This document shows positions 22,101 to 31,946 of a stretch of DNA of 64,000 bases, piece by piece. A program made the translations under genes and the position numbers. The notes below the pieces were generated by a model. That model made no database searches. It saw only the letters and a program-made list of their open reading frames with translations, and was not told the DNA's origin. How positions within the stretch are numbered: position 1 is the stretch's first letter; each line of letters begins with the position of its first letter. Location: NCBI RefSeq assembly GCF_011075055.1, contig NW_025401118.1, positions 124,001 through 188,000 of the forward strand. The letters are read 5' to 3'. Origin of the DNA: Mangifera indica (lineage: Eukaryota; Streptophyta; Magnoliopsida; Sapindales; Anacardiaceae).

Positions 22101-24411
22101 GAAAGAGACAAGGTCCAACATGGCTGTGGAACCCTCTTACTGTATATAGTTTCAGAGAGTTAGGGCTGGAGAAGTTGAGGGCTGGTAATGTTGGTCATGG
22201 TGCTTAGGGTTAGTCTCAATTTTCGTGGGGAAATCAGACTTGATATAACCATGCCTGCTGCTTTATTTTAAGTGTGGAGATTTTTTATATTAAATTCCAT
22301 TGAAGATTTTCTAAATTGAAAAAGGAAATTCTCTTTGATTGCAGAAACCGGTGTTAGTACGGATATTTGGACTTGCTATACTGCAAGGATAATGGCTATA
22401 TCTGTCATCCCATTTATTGTTGTTCAAATACCACAGATACTCCATTCAACTTCAGGAAGAAACTTAGCTATTTTGATTGCTCTAATTGTATCTGGATTGA
22501 TGTTCATTGCTTATTGCCTTTATCAGGTAACCATTCTTTTATGCAACAATTATAGCATCCTGTGAATTCTTTGATACCTGTGGCAAATTCCACGAGTCCA
22601 TCTTATGTAAGCACTAATGACATTGAGGCACACTTATCTTTTTGTTGACATAGTGAAAATTCTGTGAGGATATATTATTTGGTTCTTGTAATAACTTGTT
22701 AGAAAGATTAAATTAATCAAGCGAATCTCATCTTAAAAGGCCATATAAGTGAAGCTTTCTTCCATGGTGTAAATACAAATCTTGAGAATCTGTTATTCTT
22801 GATCTATGAGAAATGAGTTATGAAGGCATCAACATGTTGATAGCCGGAGGACATTTTCTTCTTTCATTGCCTTATCAGTAGTTGTTCCTTTTAAAACCCT
22901 ATTTAGCAGCATTGTTTCTGACTTTAGTGTTAAATGCTAGTGTCTTGAATGGTATATTAAGAAGGTTTGGTATCTTCAAGATACATAGCTAGTAAGATCT
23001 TTCCTCTTTCTTTAACCTTTTTTCTATTTTGCTGGGTACTGCTTTTAACAAATTTTCTATGTATTTAATGATGCTCGACTTCCCTTTCATTCATGTCATT
23101 TAGGTCTCTCAGCCCTGGATTCAGAGGCGGCGTATTGCTTATGCAAGGCACAGGCGTGTGACATCAAGAATTATGAAACATCCGAGTCAGCATGCTGTGG
23201 GAAGGCTCTTGAATGATAGAGGAGAACCCAACAAAGAAGTTTTAAAAAAGTCAGTTTTTTTTTTTTTTTTAACTCAAAAACTGATCCCCTTACTTTACCC
23301 ATTCACTTTTCTCCCATGACAATAGAATAAGATAAATGTTATTTTCAATTAATAATCCCTGCCACTCATAATATATTCTTGTTAGCACTGACTTCTTATG
23401 ACAGACTGTTTGATTCGATTGATGAGAACAAAGATGGACAACTTTCAGTCAGTGAATTCAAAGCACTGATCATGGGAATTAAGTTTGACGAGATAAACTT
23501 GGATAAGGATAATGCTGCTGACAAGTTACTAGAAGACATGGAGACAAATCTGGACAATCAAATTGATTCAGATGAATTCATCAAAGCTATAGAAAAATGG
23601 CTCAATGAAGTACTTCGAGGAAATAGATGTGGTGATCCTGGTTCTGAGTCAGCAAAACTTATAAGTGACTTTTACGAGGTAAGGTTGCACAATATAACCC
23701 TGCATCTAGGTCCAGGATGTCTTATTGCTATAACATTGTGACATATTGCAAATCATGTTCAGAAAACAAAGAGGAAGCATGATTTGTTGGGAGAGGAAGA
23801 GGAAAATTTCGACGTTGTTAAAAACCCGCAGTTGATCTACTTGAAAGCAGTATCAAAGTTGTTTTTTGGAACCATTATTGCTGCTGCATTCGCTCATCCT
23901 CTAGTGGATGCTATCACTAACTTTTCCAATGCAACAAGTGTCCCTCCATTCTTCGTTTCATTCATTGCACTACCTATGGCAACTAAGTTTAGTGCAGTGG
24001 TACCATTGCTCATTTATGCCAGCCAGAAGAGGAGGAGAACCGCCTCATCAACATTTATCGAGGTTTGTTACTCACTTCTATCTGTTTTTCCATATGCAAC
24101 TTGAGGTAATTAAAGGGTCTTATATTATTTTGCTTTCCTGATGTTTTCTGCTGCAGTTATACACAACTGTGTCAACGGATAATGTGATTTATCTATCAGT
24201 TTTCTTAGCTATCGTCTACATCAGAGGACTGAGTTGGGATTATTCAGCAGAAGTGCTGGCTATTGCTGTTGTATGCATTCTGGTGGGTGGCTTTGCCAGT
24301 TTTCTTACCACTTTCCCCCTTTGGACATGTTTACTTGCTTACATGCTCTATCCTCTCTCCTTGGCACTGGTTTATGTTCTTGATTACGTCTTAGGTTGGG
24401 CATACTTATGA
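19146..24411 (+). CDS. NCL-type sodium/calcium exchanger-like EF-hand protein (copy A)
   Basis: Eight exons join in frame to 579 codons: 19146-19458, 21159-21242, 21336-21521, 22345-22526, 23104-23249, 23405-23678, 23763-24062, 24157-24411, all with GT/AG junctions. The family (plant NCL, CaCA superfamily) consists of membrane proteins with two alpha-repeat halves around a cytosolic EF-hand loop and is implicated in Na+/Ca2+ balance. Visible here: a signal peptide (1-24), CSTTALGNLFLIIVYGYL (47-63), GMGLLAGSTVMLLTVIWGS in exon 3, a canonical EF-hand loop DENKDGQLSVSE (310-321), a weaker one at 350-361 that starts with Glu, and HPLVDAITNFSNAT plus C-terminal membrane segments. Length is close to the family's. 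Odd: the alpha-repeat acidic residues are replaced (Gly99 in ALPGA; Ala473 in ATKFSAV), and exon 2 is a partial copy of exon 3. Intact in sequence; transport activity is doubtful. Confidence 0.9.
19459..21158 (+). other. Intron 1 of NCL-A, about 1.7 kb, AT-rich
   Basis: Starts GTAAAATCTC after the exon-1 donor and ends TTTTTTACAG. It contains simple AT-rich sequence and a poly-A tract near 19821; no gene or clear transposon terminus was found in it. Confidence 0.6.
21159..21242 (+). other. Duplicated exon 2 of NCL-A
   Basis: This 84-nt exon (encoding SGLSDKKEMSQ...GLGLLASSII) parallels the beginning of exon 3 (SGLSGTKESVQ...GMGLLAGSTV). The acceptor-side intron sequences are also alike (ATTCTCTCGTTTTTTACAG versus ATTCTCTTGTTTTATACAG). 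The length is a multiple of three, so skipping it keeps frame. Confidence 0.8.
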
Positions 24412-26844
24412 AGATGTATTATATTTGTGAAAATATCGTATGTCATTTCTCTTATCTAAACAATCTCAGTTAAGTGAACAATTAGTTGGCAGTTTACACA
24501 TTGGTTTTTATTTTTCTTATTTATGGAAATCGTTAAATATTAAAAATGAAAATTTTAATTTTATGAAAAAATGAAAGTTGTAAAACCTTGCCTAATTCAC
24601 CTAAAATAATAGGAGTACAAATAAATGATTAAATCGGCGATTAATTATAAACCCTTAACATTTTCTTTATTGGAGCGGAGCCGTATAAACCCTTAACATT
24701 TTCTTTATTCAACGTTCATATCGCAGAGTCTCGTCTTCGAAGCCTGAAAAAAATAATAGTTATTCCATGTTTGTGATAAAGATTTGAGTCTGTCTTTGCA
24801 CAAGATTGTAGGGTCATGTAAACTATCTCGATTATTTTAATTGTTTATTTACTTAGCTTTTAATTAGTTGCAATTTAATTTGATTATTTTTTTCTCCTTT
24901 ATATCCAAGCATATAGTTGAACTTGAAAACCTCATTAGCTAAATCCAAATCTTGGTTTAATTAGTGATTGGTTTCCCAAAACTAATATTGACTGAAACAT
25001 AACATGGAATAACATAATCATGGATTTCCAAACTTTTTTCGTTAATCTGTGGGCAAAGAAGAAAGATATAGAGACTAGAAGGGAAGACAACTGATGATTA
25101 GAGACGACATATTATTGCTCAAGAAAAAAAAACCTTATAAAAAAGTTATCACTTTTTAAATTTTAGATGAAGAGAAATTATAAAATTTTTAAATCTAGAA
25201 TGAAAAATGTGATAAAATTTTAATTTTTTAATAAATAATAATTGAATCTTTAATTTTAATTAAAATTATCTTGGTATTTATATTTTAGTAGTAGTAACAT
25301 AGAAGATACCAAACTTGGGTGTGCATGATTCGGTTTATTATAATTTGAAAGTTTTTCCTAATCAAATTGAAGAAAAGTTTGAAAATCAAATTATTTTAAA
25401 ATTTAAACCAAACTAAAAAAATATGATTTGAATTACAATTTAAATCTATTAAAATATATATTATTTAATAAAATTAATAAAATTATAATTTTTTAGAACA
25501 TAATATAAACATATAAAGTAAATATAAAATATATATACAACACACATGTAAAAAAAAATTGACAGAATAAATATGTAAAAAACAAATTGTACACCTAACC
25601 GTTTATTAAAATGTTTTATCAAATATGTTTATATATGTATTTAAAAAAATATGGTTTATGATTTAGTTCAATTTATAAATCATTAAAACTGAAATCCAAA
25701 TTAAAAACTATTTTTTAAAAATTTATCAACCAAATCAAACGAAACTATAGCTTTTTAATAGTTTAATTCAATTTTATAATTTGAACTAAATTATGCACAT
25801 GCTTGACACTAGGGTTAGAAACAACGTAGTTATTATCTTAAGATAGATATTATTATATATAAATAATTATTATATTTGATAAAATTTAGTAAAAAAATAA
25901 TAAATATAAATAATGATTATGTTTAGTTAGAGATAATAAAAAAAATATTAAGAGATTATTTTACTTAAATGTTTATGGGTATAATTCTTTGCAAGCTATC
26001 ACTTTTATCAACAGAACTCGTGGTTATAGTCCAACCAAGGACATTTAAGAAGGATTCTTAATGTTACATGGTGGGAATATATACTATTTTATTTTTTATT
26101 TAAAATTATTTAATTATATAAAATTATATTATTTATCTATTTAAATAATATATTAAAAATATATATATAATTTTAGTATATATATATATATATACGCACA
26201 TATACACTAAAATTAAACAAAACAATTTTTTTATTCACAGCTTGATCAACGGGTCTAATCCGATTATTAAAACCATATTCAAAATCATCTCATTTGTATA
26301 CCCACTTACACAAGTTGTTTCATTGAAGTTTAAATACTTCATCCACTTATATATTAAAAGATTACAAATATACTCTTAATTTTGTTATAATTTTCATATT
26401 TTTTATTTAAATTTTATCATAAAAATATAATTTTTTAAATTAAAATAATAAGTAATATAAAAATATTTTAGAAAAAATATATAAACAATAAGATCACAAT
26501 TTTAAAAAAGTAATTTAATTAATTATTTTTATACTTTAATGACAGTAATATTATTTTATTATTATCAATTAAATATAATAATTATTCATATATCAATTTT
26601 ATTAAATATATTTTATTTTTATGATGATATTTTATTTTTAAAAATAAAAAATTATTCACACCAAAGTGCCTATAAGAAGTTGTGACATAAATGAATACAA
26701 TCCTCCGAAGCAACTTTCGCCATCTTATTACATGATATTTTATTTCAACTCTGATCTATCCTTTTAGTACAACAAATCGAGAAGCATCCGAGCTCTTATC
26801 TATCATTTAAATTTGCTGATCAGAATTCCACCCGAGCAACTACA
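24412..26844. other. Spacer between NCL-A and NCL-B
   Basis: No gene seen. The first 350 bp resemble the sequence after NCL-D (49803-50280), including the CAACGTTCATATCGCA block at 24710, so it belongs to the duplicated unit. From about 25130 it is AT-rich simple sequence with a short TA run near 26178. A block near 26240-26650 (GATCAACGGGTCTAATCCGA and AT-rich tail) resembles 50655 and 57390. Confidence 0.6.
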
Positions 26845-29661
26845 ATGGTTATGAACAGGCGTCACCTCTCGTTTTTATTCCTGTCGCTATCTCTTCTCTC
26901 CACCACCACACCACCGTCAGTGGGGTCGGCCCTAGCCGTGATTCCCAATACCTTGGGGAGGCGCTCCTCTGCAAACAGACGTACGGCTTCATGCCCTGCT
27001 CCACAACTGCATTGGGGAACTTGTTTTTGATCATCGTTTATGGATACCTGACTTTCGTGGCATGCAAGTGTATTTTTGACGGCAGTGAGATGTTGAGGGT
27101 TCTTGGTCCCGGTTGTTTTGGACAAATCGCTCTTCCCAAGCTGGATGCGCTTCCCAGCGCCATACTTATTCTTGGTAAAAACTCTTGCTTGAGTCTTGAC
27201 TAACTTGTTTGGATTTTGTCATTAAGGGTTTCATTTTTGAAACCTTGTTACTGGTGGCAGAAGTGTTGGAGGCTCTGCATGGCAGGAAGAAACGTTTTGG
27301 TTTCGAACGTTTCGCTTCCGTTTCGGTTATTTATAAAATATGAAACGCGTTTCTGCAACAGAAAACGAACAGAATTCGTTCCCCTTTTACACTGCAATTT
27401 CACAGTACCATAAACCTAACCATCTCCTCTCCGTTGTCGCCACGAATCCTCTCCGTCTCCGGCGTCGCGAAATCTCGGCGAAGTCTAGAACAGCCATCTT
27501 CATCATTGCACTTAATCTAGTTCGCCATTAATTAAGAACAGTCGTCTCCATCTGCTTAATTTCAACCAAGAACATATATTGAGTTCCTAGCTAATTTAGC
27601 CATTAATTTAGAATAGTGTTTCATTTTCTGTCTTGTCAATTCAGAATTTTGCCGAGCAGCTCTAGTGTAGTGTGATAGACCTCAATTGCAGAATTGCTTG
27701 GTGGCTATGCTTCAAAGTTTATATCTTTGTGATCTGATGAGTTATTGAGTTGTTACTCTTGGCTTGTTTAGGAGATTTGGATTTTGAAAGTTGTTACTTT
27801 GAGCTTTAATAAGTGATTGATTTTATTGTTGAAATTACTTTACTAGACAGGGAAAACACTCTTCATTGGTTTATAATTTTATTTATTTATTTAATTTTAA
27901 GCAGTTAATTGATTTATAGTCATGTTTCTTTTCAATTTAAAAGTTGAATATAATTTTTATAATGTTAATTGGATTTGATTTGATTTATATTAATGTAGGT
28001 TTGTAAATACTTCTTGGAAGAAGTGGAAAAAGTATGTAATTGTTGCATATTTTTTTAAATACAGGATACTGTATTTTTTTATTAAAAAGTTTTATTTATG
28101 AAAAACCCCCTATGTTTTCAATATTTGTACATTCTCCCAAGTTTTTGTTTCTTATATTTTTTAAGAAAATACATTTCAATATTTTCGTTTCTGCGCTTTG
28201 ATGTTTCCACGTTTCTGTTTCTTTGCTATCTAGTTAATATTCTTTCAATTGAAAAAAAAAAGAGGAGTTCTCCCACCATAACCCAAACCTTGATTAGCAG
28301 TATTAATCTCATAAATTTTTACAGCCTCTGGACTTTCTGTAAAAACGGAAATATCTCAACTCAGATATTTGTAGGAATGGGGTTACTAGCCAGTTCAAGT
28401 ATTTAGATAATATTCCTTCTCAAATATTGCATTTTTACCTGGTGATTGATGTGTTGATTGCATCTGATTAATTCTCTTGCTTTTTACAGTGTCTGGACTT
28501 TCTGGACCTAAGGAATCTGCTCAAAGTCAGGTCTTTGTGGGAATGGGATTGCTAGCCGGATCAACTGTCATGCTTCTTACTGTAATATGGGCATCCTGTA
28601 TCATAGTTGGAAAACATGACATTGAGCATTCAGTTGCCGAAGATGGTCAAAATGCAAAAGGATTTAGCTTAACTGGTATGCCACTTTACTCAGAATTGTC
28701 CTTTACTAGTCTTCACTGATGGACTGAATAACCAATCTAGTTTGGATTAAGCAGTTCTCCGGCTCTTAACTTGGAATATGCCAACGCAGTAGCATCTTTG
28801 TATTCAACCATTTCTTATTTGTGGAAGAACTGTTTCAAAGTTTGGTCTAGTCTAAGGTTTTCTATTAAAATTATAGAAACCCTTTATGCTGTAGAAGCTA
28901 TGAGCCTGCAATGCAGTAGCTGCAAAGTGGACGAGAAGGATGGGGTAGGGAGGGGAAAGAGAGATAAAATTTAAGACATATTCAGCTGTGTTATAGTTGT
29001 TTGTGAGGATTTGAGGAGTCGCTGATGAACATGCACCTAGAAAATACAAATGAATTTGGAATTTAAATTGTATCTGTATAGAAAAAGTCACATCCATTCT
29101 TAACACAGAAATTGAATAAATAGTTGCCTGAAACTAATATAATTTTCATGAGGCAGAGATATCCTATATAGATACACCTTGGACCGAATGACAATATCTT
29201 CATGTACATTGGTTGAAAGCAACAAGAAAGTGATAGTTATTTTTACAGGGAAAGAGACAAGGTCCAACATGGCTTTAGAACCCTCTTACTGTATATAGGT
29301 TCGGAGTGTTAGGGCTGGTAATGTTGGTCATGGTGCTTAGGGTGAGTTAGCTTCAATTGTCGTGGGGAGATCAAACTTGATATAACTATGCCTGCTGCTT
29401 CTTTTTAAGTGTGGAAATTTCTTATTAAATTCCATTGAAGATTTTCTAAACTGAAAATAGAAATTCTCTTTGATTACAGAAACCGGTGTTTGTACTGATA
29501 TTTCGACTTGCTATACTGCAAGGATAATGGCTATATCTGTCATCCCATTTATTGTTGTTCAACTACCACGGATACTCCATTCAACTTCAGGAAGAAACTT
29601 GGCTGTTTTGATTGCTCTAATTGTATCTGTATCGATGTTCATTGCTTATTGCCTTTATCAG
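26845..29661 (+). pseudogene. NCL-type exchanger-like pseudogene (copy B), 3' half missing
   Basis: Exon 1 (26845-27174), a dead exon 2 (28325-28408), exon 3 (28490-28675) and exon 4 (29480-29661) are recognisable. Exon 1 has a frameshift in the signal-peptide region: a few extra bases around CCACCACACCACC put the start ATG out of frame with the conserved QTYGFMPCSTTALGNL part. Exon 2 is one base short and lacks its GT donor. Exons 3 and 4 are open, although exon 4 has Trp to Ser (STCYTAR). After intron-4 sequence (to about 29980) the homology stops, and exons 5-8 are replaced by a hAT fragment and a D-like piece. B belongs to the same lineage as C and E by its intron-1 content and exon-2 damage. 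It cannot make a full product. Confidence 0.88.
27286..28230. repeat. Inserted element in intron 1 of NCL-B (also in C and E)
   Basis: The left part has GAAACG-rich sequence (GTTTCGCTTCCGTTTCGG, AAAATATGAAACGCGTTTCT). The right part has the inverse theme (ACATTTCAATATTTTCGTTT, CCACGTTTCTGTTTC). The interior holds a GC-richer block with CTCCGTCTCCGGCGTCGCGA. This is absent from intron 1 of A and D but present in C (from about 32400) and E (from about 60490), so it predates the split of B, C and E. Element class is uncertain. Confidence 0.4.
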
Positions 29662-29984
29662 GTAACCATTCTTTTATGCAACAATTATAGCATCCTGTGA
29701 ATTCTTTGATACCTGTGACAAATTCCATGAATCCATCTTATGTAAGCACTGGTGACATTGAGGCACACCAATCTTTTCGTTGACTTAGTGAAAATTCTGT
29801 GAGGATATTTTATTTGGTTCTTGTAATAACTTGTTAGAAAGATTTAATTAATCAAGTGAATCTCATCTTAGAAGGCCATAAAAATGAAGCTTTCTTCATG
29901 GTGTAAAGACAAATCTTGAGAATCTGTTATTCTTGATCTAAGAGAAATGAGTTATGAAGGCATTAACATGTTGCTACACAAAGA

Positions 29985-30195
29985 TATGTTGTCTTCACAA
30001 CTAGCAACACTAGACTAATCAATAACAACCAAGGCTTGAGAGGAACTCGAAGCTTCATCTTCTTGTATTTGCATGCTTGAAGAAACTTGCTTATAAAATT
30101 CAAACATAAGTTCTAACACATTTATCAAGTACCCAAATAATATCTCAACTTTCTGCATTAAATTCTCACTCATGAAAATCTTCATACAATTTCTG
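29985..30195 (-). pseudogene. hAT transposase fragment fused to the end of NCL-B
   Basis: Minus-strand reading gives MKIFMSENLMQKVEILFGYL and NVLELMFEFYKQVSSSMQIQ, near identical to the fragment at 45546-45870. That fragment continues into a part with hAT features. Here only about 200 bp remain, joined on the left to NCL intron-4 sequence and on the right to the middle of an NCL exon 2. Confidence 0.65.
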
Positions 30196-30560
30196 AAAAA
30201 AAGGAAATATCTCAACGTCAGATTTCAGTAGGAATGCGATTACTAGCCAGCTCAAGTATTGTAGGTGCCCTTTTTAATATTATTCTTTTCAAATATTGCA
30301 TTTTTACCTGGTGATTGATGTGTTGATTGCACCTGATTAATTCTCTTGTTTTTTACAGTGTTTGGACTTTCTTGAACTAAGGAATCTGCTCAAAGTCAGG
30401 TCTCGGTGGGAATGGGATTGCCAGCTGGATCAACTGTCATGCTTCTTACTGTAATATGGGGATCCTGTATTGTATTTGGAAAATGTGACATTGAGCATTC
30501 AGTTGCTAAAGATGGTCAAAATACAAAAGGACTTAACTTAACTGGCATGCAAGTCTACTC
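30191..30560 (+). pseudogene. NCL exon 2-3 fragment of D type
   Basis: Contains most of an exon 2 (from CTGAAAAAAAGGAAATATCT) with its donor GTGCCC, the short intron 2, and exon 3 (from 30360). Exon 3 carries the same TGA in place of the Gly codon (GGACTTTCTTGAACTAAGG) as copy D at 46782, showing common descent. It runs to about 30560, where unrelated AT-rich sequence begins. Confidence 0.8.
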
Positions 30561-30584
30561 AGAAATGATAACACGTCAACTTAT

Positions 30585-31170
30585 CTTAGAAAATTCTTTT
30601 TAACTACTTCCTTTGGTAGAGCAATATCTTTCCTAACTACTTTCTTTTGTATACTTATTTATACTAATTGATTTAGTGTAATTTAAATAACTTATCTATT
30701 TATGTATTAAAAGTTTATAATCTTAATTATGTTATAATTTTAATATTTTTTATTAAATTTTTATATAAAAAAATATTTTTATTTTTAATAAAAATAATAG
30801 ATAATATAAAAAGTATTTAAAAAATATAAACAATAAGATCACTATTTTAAAAAATAATTTGAGTAATTAATTTTATAATTTGGTAACAGTAATATAAGTA
30901 CTTAAATAATATTATTTTTAATTAAATATAATAATTATTTATAAATATTAATTTTAAACCTAATGGTAATATTTTATTTTTATAATAATATTTTGTTTTT
31001 GCAAATAAAAAATTGTCCCCACTAGCCCAGATTTCTTGGCCCACCAAAGCATGTGAAAACAAAACAAAAATGGGACGTGAGGAAAACAGAAGTTTTACGT
31101 GTGAAAGCCCTGTGTCTTGAGCCACCATTGGACTTTCCTGTCTCCCTTGCAGTGACGTACGCATTATTTT
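30585..31170. repeat. Segmental duplicate of 58235-58800 (upstream of C and E)
   Basis: Both blocks share AACTACTTCCTTTGGTAGA, an AT-rich middle (GTAACAGTAATATAAGTACT) and a right part with GTGTGAAAG and GCAGTGA...CGTACGCAT. It marks C and E as duplicates that include more than 1 kb of upstream DNA. Confidence 0.8.
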
Positions 31171-31348
31171 AAAAGTATCACTTACCCCCAAATTAAAGGT
31201 AAGCGTTTTGGTTTTAGGTTTAGCTTTTACATAAACTTTTGTGGAATGTATCTAAACTCATGAAAATCCTACAATCTTACCTATTTTTTTATAATACAAA
31301 ATTCTTCCATGGTGTAAATAACAGATCTTGAGAATATGTTATTCTTGA

Positions 31349-31555
31349 TCTTAGTTGAGCTGAGCTCGACTCGGTTCAGTTTAGTTTGATTTACATATAG
31401 TTAAGTTTAAATTCAAATCGAATTTGGTTAATTTTTTTTATTATTAAAATGATATTATTTTAATTAAAAAATCTAATAAATAGCTCAAACTCAGATAAAG
31501 AAAACTCATTTCGGGCCCATCCAAACCGAGCTCGAACTCAAGCCAGCCTTATTCA
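31349..31555. repeat. Degenerate MITE relic of the 6042 family
   Basis: GAGCTGAGCTCGACTCGGTT near the left and CCGAGCTCGAACTCAAGCCA near the right recall the GAGCTCGA-rich body of the hAT-type MITE. No terminal repeats or target duplication remain. Confidence 0.35.
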
Positions 31556-31734
31556 TAGTCTTCAGCTGGGAAGCCACAGTGCATGAAAAAGAGAAAGGTT
31601 GCAAAACTCTTAATTCACCCACAAAAAAAGTCGTAAAAGAAAATTATTATCATCATCCAAGTGGGGCCATGAACACGTGTTTTATTAGATGGGAGCTTCT
31701 AAGCCGTCGGATCATTGATCTCCCTTCGCTGTTT

Positions 31735-31946
31735 CTTCCTTCTCTTTTTGAAGGGTGTCATACTGCTTGAATACGGTGTCTGTAAGCCAAACCACAGAGC
31801 AAGAAACCACCGAGGTAACAAGGAAGACTGACATCGATCTCCTTTCTCCTCACACCAAACTCTTAGCATTTTCCTTTTTGTCGTTATATTACTGCCATAG
31901 ATTTGCAACTTTGCTAATTAAATATCAACTCGAAAAGTAGCTACAA
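31735..31946 (+). promoter_or_regulatory. Conserved upstream / 5' leader block of NCL-C
   Basis: Nearly the same sequence as 59815-60012 directly before the ATG of E, including GTGTCATACTGCTTGAATACG, ACCACCGAGGTAACAAGGAA and CTCCTTTCTCCTCACACC. A, B and D have a different, shorter leader. The block probably holds the transcription start and leader of the C/E lineage; no TATA box position can be fixed with confidence. Confidence 0.45.

Noticed and set aside
22367..22555. Second open frame across exon 4 (CYICHPIYCC type), repeated in all copies
   Set aside because: It is the +1 frame of the conserved exon 4 and runs past the splice donor.
26849..27125. Open frames on the minus strand opposite NCL exon 1 (also at 19137, 31941, 44480 and 60007)
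   Set aside because: They recur in all copies only because the + strand exon is conserved; they lack independent support.
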